From Isoetes taiwanensis (taxonomy: Eukaryota > Streptophyta > Lycopodiopsida > Isoetales > Isoetaceae): a stretch of 64,000 nt of DNA. The position numbers were made by a program, and so were the translations under genes. The stretch covers positions 5,397,789 to 5,461,788 of the forward strand of contig JAJEKV010000012.1 in NCBI GenBank assembly GCA_021234155.1, given 5' to 3'. The notes under the pieces were generated by a model. It had not been told where the DNA came from. It ran no database searches and saw only the letters and a list, made by a program, of their open reading frames with translations. Below, piece by piece: positions 19,887 through 32,773 of the stretch. Positions within the stretch are counted from its first letter, which is position 1. Every line of letters starts with the position of its first letter.

Positions 19887-20797
19887 ATGGATCGACCTAC
19901 ACTCCAACAATGGTACCTGGACGGTGAACACTGGGACCCTGCGGTTCCTTTTGAGAACACTTGCTCCAGCAAGTGGATCATATCCACAACATGCAGGCAC
20001 ATCCTGACTATGCCCATTTTCTTGAATTCTTCTTCGAAGAAATCGTACCTGAGTGTGTACTTAATGAGGCAGACTCCCAGTCGTACCTTAACTCCAACAC
20101 CTTGATAGCAATGTTGGGAGATGATGAACATGCGCGAATGTTCCCAAAGGTATCAGGAGAAGAGGAGGGGATCTTCCTATTCTTAGCATAGACGGCAAGC
20201 TTTGCTATGAAGCTTGTTTTGCATTGGCAATAGTTATGGATCAGTATATAGATGATGTGCAGACACACCCTCGGCGGTAGGGACACCATTACCTTGACCT
20301 GGGAGGATGATGACGTTGTCAATGAGAATGATTTTATTCGATGGAAGCAGGTAGCAATGGAGACACCGACACCCCGTGACCGAGCTCATAAGCTCGGGCT
20401 AGATCTTTTACCCACTATTCTCTTGCATGATCAAGAGTATCTTCTTCTCGAAGACATCATGTGGGCCTATCGAGTTATAGCCGACATCCGTAGCAAGCGT
20501 AAGGCTGACGTCCTTTACGAACTTGCAGAGTTCTGCCAGGACGATTTCGTGGATTTCACTACACCTATTGTTTCTCCACCACATGTCCACGATTTGCTTA
20601 CCTTTCAGCCAGAGGAGATGGAGCCCGTTGATACCCTCCTTTCTCTACGTCAGTTCATGTTGCAGGATGCACCATCTCAGCCCCCTAAAGAACACTTTGC
20701 TTGTACCGTACTACCTCCTCCTAGTAGTCAGCCCTTACTTACAGTTACCATGGGAGAGGTAGATCAAGGTGAAGAAGACCTTAAAGGCAAGTCTTAG
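19887..20797 (+). pseudogene. Unrecognised frameshifted gene downstream of the H3-fold ORF
   Basis: Protein-like pieces follow each other in different frames: MDRPTLQQWYLDGEHWDPAV (19887), FLEFFFEEIVPECVLNEADS (about 20020-20080), LPILSIDGKLCYEACFALAI (about 20175-20230), then ITLTWEDDDVVNENDFIRWK and DIMWAYRVIADIRSKRKADV to TAG at 20797. Together they would make about 300 residues, acidic and helical. At least three frame changes are needed, so it is decayed or the sequence has errors. I do not recognise the family. A promoter-like cluster precedes it. It may be a second captured gene in the LTR_A element or part of an unusual gag. Confidence 0.45.
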
Positions 20798-20897
20798 GGA
20801 TGACAAAGAAGATCGGAGGCGAGGCGAGATAACCCTAAATTTGGAGAAGGAAATAGAAACTTGATGAGCCCAAGGGTTAGGGCTATGGAAATCAATT

Positions 20898-21258
20898 GAC
20901 CACGATTCTTCCTTTACGCCTTAGGCGAGGTGGGGTTCTCTTCTTCTCCAAGCACATTGGGCCTCAGTCTGAAGCATCCTGGTGGGCACTTCGTACATTG
21001 TCCACCTTAGCTGACCACAAGAAGATCGATTATCATACTACCACTATCGTATTGGTCCGACGTGATCTTGCTCTTGCAGCATTAGGGGATATTGCAGGCT
21101 GGACCAATATGCGCCTCCTTGTTGCTGCACCTCTGGCAGTTTTTCTACCACCAGATGCAGCATCTCGAGTCGCCCTCTCTGCTAGTCCTAGCACCACTTT
21201 GATCTTCTCGACCGCCACCACAGCCGGATATGCTTATGGAAGAAGATGCGGGACCTAG
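20898..21258 (+). CDS. Unrecognised short ORF
   Basis: An open frame of about 120 codons begins without ATG (TTG at 20896) and ends TAG at 21258. It contains LVRRDLALAALGDIAGWTNM and an Ala/Ser/Thr-rich end. It may be a continuation of the previous decayed gene in another frame. No motif is recognised. Confidence 0.3.
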
Positions 21259-21699
21259 TTCTTAGATATGATTTTGATAGTTACAAATCTTTGTATTGTT
21301 TATAAATATAATTATTGATTGGCATTTTTAATGAGCCATCGAATAATATAAACTATTTTCTATGCTTGATTGAACTATTGCATATAGTCTTAATTGTGAC
21401 ACCTTGCATATTATTAGAGGTGCTTATACCTTCTTATGTGTATATAGACGGTGTACGTAATGCCTTTTGGCATACCCCTTCGGACGCCGGCCGGTTGACA
21501 CCTGAGCAAGAGCTCATTATGATGAAGAGACAGTTGGGAGACCTTCAAGCATATGTCTTGAACACAAATGTTAAATACAAAACAAAAAGTATGGAAGTAA
21601 AAATTGTTCACATCAAAATGCACCATTTATTGCAAACAAGAACTATAACACCTTGAATCCCCTTAATTGCAAAATAAGAACTATGTAATATTTTTTCCT

Positions 21700-21850
21700 T
21701 TTTTTTTTGAAGAGCGACAAACTTTATTGAAACACCAAGCCAAAGCCCGGATGCAAATGCGGAGGCGGGGAATAAAATTCGGAGAGGATAATCATGATCC
21801 ACTGAATAGAACCACCAGCCTATGCATAAGACAACACACTCAAATATGAC
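21700..21850 (-). mobile_element. 3' end of a minus-strand poly(A) retroposon
   Basis: A T-run at 21701-21710 is followed on the plus strand by gaagagcgacaaactttatt; in the minus direction this reads CAATAAAGTTTGTCGCTCTTC then A-run, with a polyadenylation-like AATAAA just before the tail. Such ends are typical of LINE or SINE copies. The 5' extent is not determined. Confidence 0.45.
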
Positions 21851-22280
21851 TCAAATATCAATTGTCGCTTAGCAGGAGCAAGCGAAGAACAATGGTAGGC
21901 CTTAGTAATATCTTGACCCACAAGCGTATAAAAACGAGAACCAAGGTGAAATGTGACAACCGATTACTAGACAAACAAAGAAATTTAAGGATAGATAGGG
22001 TACCAAAAGATGGATTATTAGATCTATTGAAACAAAAGTTAATGAAAAATTGATGTGCATACGAATAAAGTGGAAGATGATAAAAACTGTAAGAAACCTT
22101 CTCGTCAGCCATGAATAGATGCATATGTTTCCCCACAATTATGTCATCACAAACAATTATAGTGTTGATTTTGTTCGTAGACTACCCGCAAATTATGCAT
22201 ATGGGTAAAATTACAAATGCACGCAAAAGAAAAAAAATCGTATAAAGGAGGCTTAATGATTATGAGATACATGTAGATAC

Positions 22281-22830
22281 ACATACCCAATCTAAAAACA
22301 AATGCAAAATGTCAGTCCCAGGCACGTCCCCATAGGCAATACACATACACGTGCCCAATCTAACAATAAATGCAAAATGTCCGGTCCAGGCACGTCCCCA
22401 TAGGCGATACACAGCCGATTCATAAAAGAAAGGTAAGACATAATGATTTTAATGAAACAGTGCATGTCCAACAACATAGTAATGAGAACGACAAAGGAGA
22501 CAAATACATAGATATGGAAGAAACCTAGATCCGACCAAATGACCCATAGACACCCTGCAATGTAACATCAGATATGGAAGAAAATCTGTATCCAACGAAA
22601 CGACCCATAGACATCTTGCAATGTAACATCCCACTAAGTAAAATGCGTGTGTTGCGGGAACTAAGTCGACACAATGAACAAGTGTAATCCACAAAAAATG
22701 ACTAAAATAACAAAATATGTGTAAACCATAGGGACACTAGTAAATATGTGTCCACTCGAAAATAGCTAAAATAGCCAATATGTGTAAACAAGAGGAACTA
22801 AGTAAAAATGTGTAAGTCATAGAAAATAAC
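22281..22830. repeat. Cluster of short tandem duplications
   Basis: Two units of about 70 bp share GCAAAATGTC and GGCACGTCCCCATAGGC (22285-22410). Two units of about 62 bp share GATATGGAAGAAA, GACCCATAGACA and TTGCAATGTAACATC (about 22510-22632). A third, looser repeat with ACTAAAATA and ATATGTGTAA lies at 22680-22830. Confidence 0.75.
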
Positions 22831-25800
22831 TAAAATAGCAAGAAAGAAGTAAGATATGCATAGAAAGGACTTGAACCCATGCTTAGAAGATTAAACACAA
22901 GCATTCCAACCAAAGCTCCACATCAAACGAATAAACTTAAAACAAAATATCTAAACTATATAATTGTGATAGGCAAGATTCTTTTCGAATATGCTATACA
23001 AATTCTTATTTGATTGTTGACACGTAACCTTATCTGTTTGTAACACATTCAAGCCAAATTTTCAACACGTGTCCTTAAAAACTTGTGGTTCAAATAAAAT
23101 CGGATTTAGATCCGTGATCTATTGGATGCGGCCAGCAAGCTTATATGTTTGTAACACAAATATTTTGGTTTAATCCTTTCACAGACAGTGGATCTGCAAT
23201 CCCTATCGATCCTCCACTTTTTTCTTGCTTCATAATTCAAAATCGTTCCTGAATCAAAGCCCGACCTTTCCAGCCATGGATCCAGAACTTTCTAATCAGG
23301 CTTCTCTTCTTTGCTAAATTTGTGCAACAATTTGGTCATCATCTTGCTTCCATTTTCTGCATTTTTTTTAAGATGAGGATTCTCTCGAATCTTGGTCGAA
23401 TCCACGAGAGATTAATGCTTGAGCGCCTCTGCAATCTTCATTTGCCTAATTTTTTGGTTGAAGAATTTGGAGGAAATATACCGCTTTGGAAGCAGATCCA
23501 TTGTAAGCTAACATGGGGGCGGATTCGACAGGGCGGAGTGGTGAATTCGAGATCCTTCTTCGCAAAATCTAGTTTAGAGCTTGAAACATCGGGCACACGA
23601 CCGGAGCTACAAATAAGAGGTTTCTGTAAAGCCTTCTCTGTCGAAATCGCATGCAGATCCTGTTACAATTGTGACCATGGAAAAGGGCAATCCACCAACT
23701 CTCCTGCTGGGTTTTCGAAATAATCCAAAGTCATGCAGCTTTAGTGGGCCTCTATCCCTCTATTCTGACCGGGCTAATGTCTATGTTCTTAGCATCAATC
23801 TTAGCATCAATCCGAGGCATCAATCCTTAGCTCCAAAGAATCGGAACAAAGGCGGATTCTTCACGCCTCTTCCAGAATCAAATTGGATGCCCTATTCGTT
23901 GGGAAATCCAACCGGTCACGCTTAAACTCTGTCGTTCTACACGTCCAATCTTCCTTCCATATATTCTCATGTTCACCGACCTTCATTTTTGTCTTTTCAA
24001 CGTTAACAAAACCCTTATCAAACATCATAAATTCTAAACTTCAAACTCAACTTTAAACTCCAAGCTTATAAATGCTGGATGCCAATTTCTAACAGACTCA
24101 AAGGATTGGATGTTGTGGCTGGAGGCCATGGAGCTCTGCCGTTGCAACACAAAAAAACCCATTGTTGATGGTACTAGAGATTTTCGTGTTGCTTGCGGTT
24201 TTGCTAGTTATACTATTGTTGAGCTCATAGCTCTCCTTTGGTTAATTGCACTATTTTTTTTTGTTGAGCTAGACTCCATTGCTAGTCATTGCAGTTATTT
24301 TTAGAGTTCCTTCTTATTGCGTGGCATTGAAGATTCTCTGTTATTAATAGCATGAAAAAAGTTGGATTACTTTGAGTTTTAAAGAGTGCTTTGTCTCCTT
24401 TCTTTCAAGTCATGCTATGGAGTGGAATATCATAGACATGTCTTTCTATTTAAGTGCCACCCCATAGTTTAACATTTTCAACAAGATCATATTGTTATAC
24501 TTAAGCCCTACATGGTAAGAGCTTAAGTTGCAGGCGGAGACCACCTAGGGGCAGATTCACATGTTTTGATCAATTTGTTGAAATAGACATTCATTATGCT
24601 GCAGAATATGTGCTTATTGCAAGTATTTGTCTCACTAAACCGATAACTTTTGCACAAAGTATCTTATAAATCGCTAAGTTATAATGAAATAACTAGCAAG
24701 TGGTACCTTCATGAGAAGGTGATAAGAAATTGTGGTGAAAAAAAACTTATGGGTGAGAAAATCTTTAAGTTGTTGAAGAGAAAATTTTGGTTTTGAACCT
24801 CTGTAAAAAGTTCTTTGAGAGAAATGTTCACAACGACCTATTAGATTCTTTTCAAACTCAAAACCCCGGAAAACCCTCATGATGATTTTGGAAAAAGAGA
24901 ATGTTTGGCAGCCTTGAATTGCTTGATAAATTTCTTTGTAAGTTATAAGTACAAATGGAAAGCTTTAACCAACAAAATTAGAAAGCCAAGCTCACCATCA
25001 CCGCCACGGTGGATAAGAAAGGAAAATCCGGTAGGCACCACCACAAGTAGAGAAGGAAGCAAAAGTCTGGTTGGAGTATTCCATGCCATGGTAATCGAGG
25101 GACAAAAAAACTAACCCAGAAAGGCTTGCTTCCTTGGATCTATAAGCCAATGGGGAGAGAGAGGAACCAACAGAGGCGATGTAGAACCATTCACGCCGAC
25201 CTCCGCTTTGCTCCATCCGGAAAGTACCTAAAGCACAAAGTATCATGCTGCAAAAATAAACTCTCATGATGTGAAAAGCTCCTTGGAACCAAATAAAATT
25301 AAGCTTTGGCGGGCACAACATGCCTGAGTTTGTTGCATTCTAAGAAACATCAGCTCCAGAAAAGGAAAAACAGTGGGAATATGGAGAAAGGGATCTATGA
25401 CCGTATGTATCAGGAGATATGAGTTTCAAGCGGGGAGGCCTATCCATGAAAATATCGCATTGCTTGGAAGGGTTTGCACGGATTGCAACGATTTGTGATG
25501 ATTCCGGACAATCTAATACGCACATCGGAGTTTGTCGCAGGCTAATCCACGAGGATCTTGAATAAAACATAAAGATCTCATTTTTCGTGGAGCTAGATTG
25601 GAAAGGCATGCCAAGAACAAAGGATTATAGAGAAAGAACAAAACTAAACCGGAAGTCTAACCAAAGCTTTTACGCATGGCCGAGGTTTAAGGACGAGATC
25701 CGATCCGGAGACTATGACTTCATGCCTATCACAAGGAAGAATTTGAAACGACTTTGAATGCGTAATCCGGTCCCATAGCAATTGGGCGAGTGCAAAGATT

Positions 25801-26463
25801 GCAAGATCAAGAATATGACAAAAAATAAAACGAAGAAGGGAAAATGAGATATCTAATAGATCAAATAGCTCGACAACCTTAATCCATCCGACTTGCAAAG
25901 ATTGATAAGCGGAACCCAATAACCGATCTACCAAAAACGGGGTTGGGATCCACCATAATCCTTCACAAGTATAAATCCAAATCAGTGTGACACGCAATCA
26001 TTGATTGAGTATGAGCAGATAAGAAGCCCCAAAATCACCAGAATATTGTGACCTAGATGGATGAACTGCCGAAATCCACCCACAAAAAGCACATGTACAA
26101 AGAATATAACCCTAAGGAAATATATACAGAAAAGTCACACCGCTTTGTGCCAAAGCGACAGACATAAGATATATGTATATATGAGCGACGAATCAACCAT
26201 GGCTACGAGCCACCCTCCATGGAACGGCGGCTGAAGTCCCCTGAACCGAAGAAGAAAAGATAAAATGCAAACTTCCTGGAAAGAAGAGAAACCCTCTTCA
26301 TCGATAGATTGGGCGAAACTCCTAGGATCGAAAGACACAAAATCTAGCTCAAGGAAAGTTGTGGAGCTCAAAAGAAAAGAATGCAAAAAAGAGCTCAAAA
26401 ATGAGAAAGAAGGTAATATAAATAGGAGATACGAGGAAGGGCGTCCCCATCCAAGGAATGTCG

Positions 26464-27121
26464 GTTGTCGGTTCTATTGCTATCGCAATAGAACGGTGAC
26501 ATAACATGATAAATAATGAGAATAATATATAATCTTAATCACACGCATCTAACTTACAGTAAAGGTTCATTGATTAGGGCTCAAGATCTATCTTGGGTTC
26601 TAGAATAGCTCTCATGGAGATATGAAATGCTAACCCACCTGGAACTCTAACTTCCAAGTGATCTACCAAAGACTCTACTCCAAAATACCTGCTTCTGAAG
26701 AACTCCCTCCTATCTTTGAAGGGTTCGAAGTAGATCCTGCTCCTTCGGATGCGCACACACTCAAGGGACTGTTGTTCTAGGCTGTGCCACAACTGACGGT
26801 TCTCGAAATAGAGTTTCGAGCGGGAACCAGGTTCCAAGACTATGGGAGCAAGAAAAATGGCCTAAGATTAGGGTTTGGCCATTTATAGGTTAGGGTTGCT
26901 ATGTCATGCCACGTGGCTCCAATTGGGGTGCGTCCAGGTGTGGCGGTGCCCAATAGGATGAGGCCTTGTGGAAAATGGTCCATCCCTAAGGTTGGCTAAG
27001 TTATTAGCGATGCCGCATTCCACACTTATATACGAAATACAAGGCTACTAAAGTAGGCTTGTATGGTGACATGGCCTAGAAATATAATGCACTTATACCA
27101 TATATTTTAGGGGGGCGTGAC
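26464..27121 (-). repeat. Putative additional LTR (LTR_C) in minus orientation
   Basis: In the minus direction the segment begins TGTCACGCCCCCC (27121) right after a purine-rich AGAGGTGG and ends ACCGACA (26464), with a TATATAAG box about 115 bases from its start. These are LTR-like features. No second copy exists in the window to confirm the ends, and no internal domain is joined to it with certainty. Confidence 0.35.
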
Positions 27122-27659
27122 ACCACCTCTCGGGAGATAGAGCAAGTGGGCCAACTGAATGTATAGGCACCGATTGGCACATAGAGACAGGGGAAAAGGA
27201 AGAGAAGAAACAGAGGAACCCTAGTCCTTCTAGCTCTAGCACGTGATAGTAATCTAGTGTGGATCGGATAGCGTTTAGAGAGAGAATCATGCGGCTCTCA
27301 TGGCGGAACCTAGAAATTGCAAAGCGTAAGACTATCAAAAAGAAGATAGGCATTGCCATGAGTAACATCTCGAACACTCATAAAGGCTAGGACAATTTTC
27401 GGGAAGGATAGGTCATGTATAGAAGCGAGGCATGGCTTGATGAGATGGAAGAATTTGGGAATTCATATGGGATGAAGGACAAGGATATTGGCAAGGTGGC
27501 AACTGCAAACCTTATTGGGCCGACACATATATGAGATCTCCATCATGGGCATCCCTTCTGTAATGCAGTGCATGTCTTTGACGCAGTTGTATAGATGCAT
27601 CTTGAAGGATGAAGTTGAATGCATCCTTAGGTTAGGGGTTGTTGAGCCAGATCAGAAGC

Positions 27660-28186
27660 ATAAGGAGCAAGAGATAAGCTTAAAGCAATTACCTAGGGCA
27701 GTTGCTAAGCTAATTAAGAAGTTTTATGACCTCTTTTCTGATGAAATCCGTGAAGTACCGCCTTATAGAGGCGTGAAGTGTGAGATCACTCTTACACGAG
27801 ATGCTGTTTGACTAGCAAGACTCCCTATAGGATGAGCACCCCGAGCTAGTGAGAACTAGAGAAGCAATTGCGAGGGCTGCTAGAGCTTGAATTCATTCGA
27901 CCAAGCATATTGCCCTTCGAAGCTCCCATTCTCTTTGTGAAGAACAAAGACGGAAGTCTAAGAATGTGCATTGATTAGTAGCAGCTTAATAAGCAAATGA
28001 TAAAGAACAAATCATTGCCAAGGGCCGATGACTTAATGGATTAGCTTCAGGGAGCAAGGGTCTTCTCCAAAATCGATTTATTGTCGGACTATCACCAAAT
28101 AAGAATCAAGGAGGAAGATATTCATAAGACCACTTTCAAAATGCAGTATGGGCACTATGAGTTCACAGTTATGCCCTTCGGTCTAT
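27660..28186 (+). pseudogene. 5' half of a Ty3/gypsy reverse transcriptase
   Basis: Readable motifs on the plus strand: [93 protein letters not shown]. Several stops interrupt it. It ends abruptly after MPFGL, where the LTR1 3' terminus begins at 28187. The missing second half and the catalytic YxDD are not on this strand. It may be the first part of LTR_A pol, the later part of which lies inverted at 30105-32773. Confidence 0.82.
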
Positions 28187-28596
28187 TGTTTAGGGCCTGG
28201 ATTTGGGATTATCTGCAAGACAATCGTATGTGAGGACCCTTGGATCAAGCAGACGAATCCTTAGTATAATGTGTCACGTGGAATTTTGCAAAAGAAATAA
28301 GAACAGAAAGAACAGAACGAGAACGAAGGAAACTATATGCCAAGATAAGAAACCTTTGAATATCATAAGGAGTACATAAAGTCTCGCGTGACGATGAGAC
28401 AAGAAAATTGAAACAAAATGATACTAAGTTTCATCTAAAACTTACGGTCTAACTTTACTGATATATATAGTGCAATGGCCTTAGGCCCAACATAGACTTA
28501 TGGCAGAGCCTTTGTGATCTTGGTTATTGATTTGTAGGAATCTTTTTCAAGATCGGCCATTAGTGCCGCGAATCTTGTTAAGTTAAGGCCACACTA
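28187..28596 (-). repeat. LTR1 fragment, last ~410 bp, inverted
   Basis: Its reverse complement matches copy 1 from about 7924 to 8354, including GGCCATTGCACTATATATA, GATCCAAGGGTCCTCA, TGTCTTGCAG and the terminal AAACA (at 28187). It starts where copy 2 (15988-16166) stops, so the two pieces are complementary halves of one LTR1. The sequence gcgga at 28597-28601 separates it from the inverted LTR_A. Confidence 0.82.
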
Positions 28597-28601
28597 GCGG
28601 A

Positions 28602-30088
28602 TGACGCTTCATCGAACATATACGGCACTCCGGACGTATACATACAGGGACTTCCCCCTCCCGTGGCAATCAACTCCCCATGAGCAGGGCCCTCCGTCTA
28701 CCTCGGACTACCCGCATAGCAGGTACCCAGGGGAAGGACACGGAGGTGTCATTCCGGTCTATACCTTCAATGGATCTCCTATATCACGGAAGCGTGAATA
28801 CAAGGTTAGCACACATAATCATATAATAAACAACCACCACGAAGGGTGGCACATCCATCCAAATACTAGCAACAGAGAAGATACATCTAATACTAAGGAA
28901 AACATCCCAAACCCAAGGTTCTACCCCGGCTCAGGATCGACTGACGGCTAGGTCTCAGGAGATCAGTAGACAAAATCTTAACAAGGCATTGGTTGGCATA
29001 GAACATTGGCTAGGGTTGTCCACTCCATCCGCCCCTCCACGTGCACACTTTGGATGAGTCAATCAAGTTGTGGCGCCATTGTAGTTTCAGGAGGCGTAGG
29101 GCTCAAAAGGGTAAGCCCGTGAGCCTACCCAGGTTGCATCTCCCCTCGGGTCCGATGAGGAGGTCGGGAAGTGTCCCCTTCCAGAGTCGCGGCATGGAAT
29201 CCATGGGTGAGCTAGAGGAAGAGATCCATCAGCACCTCCTTCCGCACTGACGCATCTCCCCTAACTTTATCATCAAAGTACAAGATGCCCCTTCGGGTCA
29301 CACCTCTGTACCCTGTGAAGTGTCAAACCCATACCCGCCCTCACGTGACCGACTATTAGCCCTGGCTCACTATAGAAGTCCCCCTGTGAACCTTTTATAC
29401 TCGCATGCAGACCTCACCCCACACTTCCTCACTACGGCCCCTTATCTGATGCTTCAATGATGCCATAGATTCCACAACTCGTGGGATCTTGTGCGCTGGC
29501 CGCAATTAATGGGTATTACTGGATCTAATAGAAGCATACTAAATAAGCATAGGATCTGAGAGGTCTCTACCCCTTAATCCCCTCGCTCGGAAGAACTAAC
29601 AGAGATGCTACCAAAGATACATCCATCTATCACAATACATAATCAAGAACTAAGAATAGTTCTAACTATCAAACAAGGGTTATTCAACAGCAAAAGATCA
29701 ACAAAGAAGCCTGACAGGGCGCTGACCCTAGAAATACCAAGTTAACCTATTTACTAACCCGAATTACGACTGGAACCGTTGTCATGTGGAATCTCCATGC
29801 TTGAATAGGCTGGGCGCTCAACTGCTCCTGCTCCTTAGTTCGATTAGGGGCAAAATTGGGATAGGGATCCAATTTGCTGCCCTCAAATTAGCATCCTTAT
29901 TCTGGCCAATCGAGTTTGGCCAGGTGTATTAATTAGCTTAATTAAGTTAATTAGGCAATTAACCCTTAATTAAACCCTTTCCTTTATGGTTAACTCCATA
30001 GGTTACATACCCCTATGATGGCGTATCCTCGGCCTGTGACGTGTCAGTATATTTATACATACACCGTATAAATATGTGGAACGTCACA
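28602..30088 (-). repeat. LTR_A, inverted copy, 3' LTR of the minus-strand element
   Basis: The reverse complement matches 16167-17705 end to end, from TGTGACGTTCCACATATTTA to GAAGCGTCA. On its upstream (higher-coordinate) side lies a C-run (30092-30099) that reads in the minus direction as the polypurine tract AAGGGGGGGGAGAA, followed by integrase sequence. That makes it a 3' LTR on the minus strand. The terminal two bases of the usual CGTCACA end are absent at 28602. Confidence 0.88.
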
Positions 30089-30104
30089 TTCTCCCCCCCT
30101 TGGA

Positions 30105-32773
30105 ATAATGATGTCCTCAGCATTGGGGTTAGTTAGAAATAGCTAATATGTGTCCTAGAATACACAAGTATAAAATAAGTAGTTACCCATGAATAGATGA
30201 GAATAACTTCTTATTGTTGAAGGTAAAAACATAATTGAGGTTTAAAGATCACAAAATTGTTTACGCACCAATGTGGATTTCTGGGATCATTATGACATGG
30301 AAAATTCAAGGACCGGAGTCCAATAACGGACATTATGAAACCCTTAGCAAATTGATAAAGAAGACATGAAAATATTGCACGCTTTGGGCCATCGAACCCT
30401 CTCTATACATGGGCAGGTCACCCACCGCCACTGGCGGCACGCATACATGTCAATACGTCAAGTATTTACACATAATAATTAAGTTGTGGTTGAAGGGACC
30501 ACCCCCTTCAATTAGAGTAAAAGATTAAACTAACAGGAAGCCTATCATGCCTAGGGTTCGCAATTCACGCATAAGGAATGGTCATGTTCCCATTATGGTT
30601 TGAGATGAATGCGACCTATGAACTACATCTTCGTTGAACAGCAATCCGTGAGTCATGCCCACATTGACAATACACCACGCCATAGAGAACACCAAGGTGG
30701 TCTCATCATCGGTAACTACTTTGATCTAAGATGCACCTACCCCGCGCTCTTGCATGATCCCCCGAATCAAGCCTTCAATGCCATCACGAATCGGGTTGAT
30801 GACATCGTTGATGGATGGCCTTGAGATTCCCGCGATGAATTAGGATAATGCTTGTCAAGGTCCATCTTCATTACCCACGAAGCATCCTCCACAGAAAGCA
30901 AGTGTTTCCACTTGACCAAACCGCTTATAGGCCCCATCAAGAAGAGCTTCGCACTATCTCTAGTTGCTCATCCGTCATTTCAAGTAGGGTGGGTGTATCC
31001 AACATCTCCCTCCGGATCGAGTGTGTCTCTTCGAAGACTCACGTGAAAGACCTTGGATCTTCAAGCGGGGTGGCAAATCCAAACGATATGCCTGCTCTCC
31101 AATACGTTCAGTAATCATGAACGGCCCAGCCCATCTGGGTGCCAATTTCTTGCAGTTACCAATTTTGAGCTTGGCTTGCTTAACCTTAATCTTAAGCCAA
31201 ACTGAATCGCCCATTTGGAACACTCGTGGGGGTTACAGACTTATCAGCCACACTTTTCTCGACGACTAATACGCTGGCGGCCAACAAATAACCACGAACC
31301 TCTTCGACCAAAGCTTGCATTTCCAAAAGGAATTGTTGGGAAACTTCCACTTTAGAAACAGGGATTATGCCATGTCCGAGTTAGACATTGATAGCCATAA
31401 TTTATCATGAAAGGATACATTCTAGAAGACTCCGCTTCATGCTATTATAAGCAAACTCCACTAAATAGATATAATCGCCCACTGAGTTTGCTTACTCCCA
31501 CATAGCCAAGCAACATATCTTCTATAATGTGGTTGGTTCGCTTCGCTGTTTGTCCATCCGTCTCGAGGATGATATGTCAGCTCATAGCATGCTTTGTCCG
31601 AATGGTGGCAAAGAAATCCTTCCGTAATGCACTTAGAAACTTTGGATCTCTCGTCGATACTATTACCCGTGGCATCCCATGCAATCAAGATTTCCTTCGC
31701 GAATAACAAAGTCAGATCCAAGGCCGCGGTGCGTGGTGCGGCATGGCAAGAAATGAGCCATCTTCGACAACTTATCGGCCACTACCATTAAAGCGTCCAT
31801 ATCCACGCAGGTACGCTGAAGGCCCACAATAAAATCCATAGTTATCACCTCCCATTTTGCGTTGGGCACATCCAACGGTTGCAACTCTCCCGAACCCTCA
31901 ACCGCCGGCCTTAGTTTGTCGGACACACTTGACATTGCTTAATGTATCCGGCAATGTCTCTCTTCATGCTTGGCCGTAAATAGCTGGAGCTTAATTTTAA
32001 AATAGGTCTTCATGAAGCCTGCATGTCCAGCTATAGGGTTGTTGTGTGTATCATGAAGAATGAGCTTATGAACTCCTGAAGTCTCGGGTACACACAACTT
32101 GTCTTTGCAATAAAACAAATTGCCCTCCTTCTTATAAGCGGAAAGTCTCACGCTCCTTATCTGTCCCAGCGTCTCCTTGGCCAAATCAGGCCACACTTCC
32201 CGAATTCTGGATCCGTGGCCAAGGTTTGCTCTATTTGCTTTCCTAACTCAAAGGTGAGCGGAGAAATTGCATTACAATGGGTGCGGGTTACTAAGGAATG
32301 GCGCGGATAAAAGCATCCAAGAACCACATTGTGCTTACCCGCTTATACATGATCTCAAATCATATTCCTCAAGAAACTCCATCCATCTTCTCTGACGGAG
32401 ATTGAGATTTGGCTGGGTAGAAAGATAACGGAGACTCTGGTGATCCGTATCTAGCTGGAATCTCCTACCAAGAAGATAGTGTCTCCATATGCGCAGAGCC
32501 CGCACAACTGCCAAGAGTTCCTGATCGTGGGTGGGGTATCGCTGTTCTGTGTCATTCATCTTCTTAGAATCATACGCAATAACCTTGCCTTCCCGTGATT
32601 AGAACTCCTCCAAAGAGCAATTTTATCGCATCCGTGGCTACTAGCTTATATTTTCTGGTCCGCAATGTGAGGACCGGGGCTGAAGTCAAGGCATCCTTAA
32701 GTTTCTTGAAACTCGTCCGGACTTTTTGCCTTCCAGTGTTCTACCCAATCCTTCACTTTCTCATGCTTTGTAA
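30105..32773 (-). pseudogene. Pol remnant of the LTR_A element: RNase H and integrase, minus strand
   Basis: Reading leftward: an RT-RNase H junction (FQETKDALTSAPVL-like, about 32710), RNase H with [21 protein letters not shown] and [18 protein letters not shown] (32559-32335), an H2C2 region with HDTHNNPIAGHAGFMKT (32196-31939), integrase core KWEVITMDFIVGLQ and VADKLSKMAHFLP (31935-31663), a frameshifted middle (31721-31461), and the integrase tail KLAPRWAGPFMITERIGEQA (31223-30975). Many frameshifts and stops make it dead. A 900-bp untranslated part separates it from the LTR. The upstream part of RT is cut off by LTR_B at 32774. Confidence 0.85.

Larger units (their letters stand above)
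21259..26463. other. Long stretch without recognisable genes
   Basis: I read both strands and found no conserved domain in these 5.2 kb. Short frames are scattered and look random in composition. At 21470-21580 a piece with TPEQELIMMKRQLGDLQAYV looks like former coding sequence. The rest is AT-rich with local duplications, and one retroposon tail is listed separately. Confidence 0.55.

Noticed and set aside
26135-26837. Minus-strand frames of 87 codons as genes
   Set aside because: No conserved motif; the second lies within a putative LTR.
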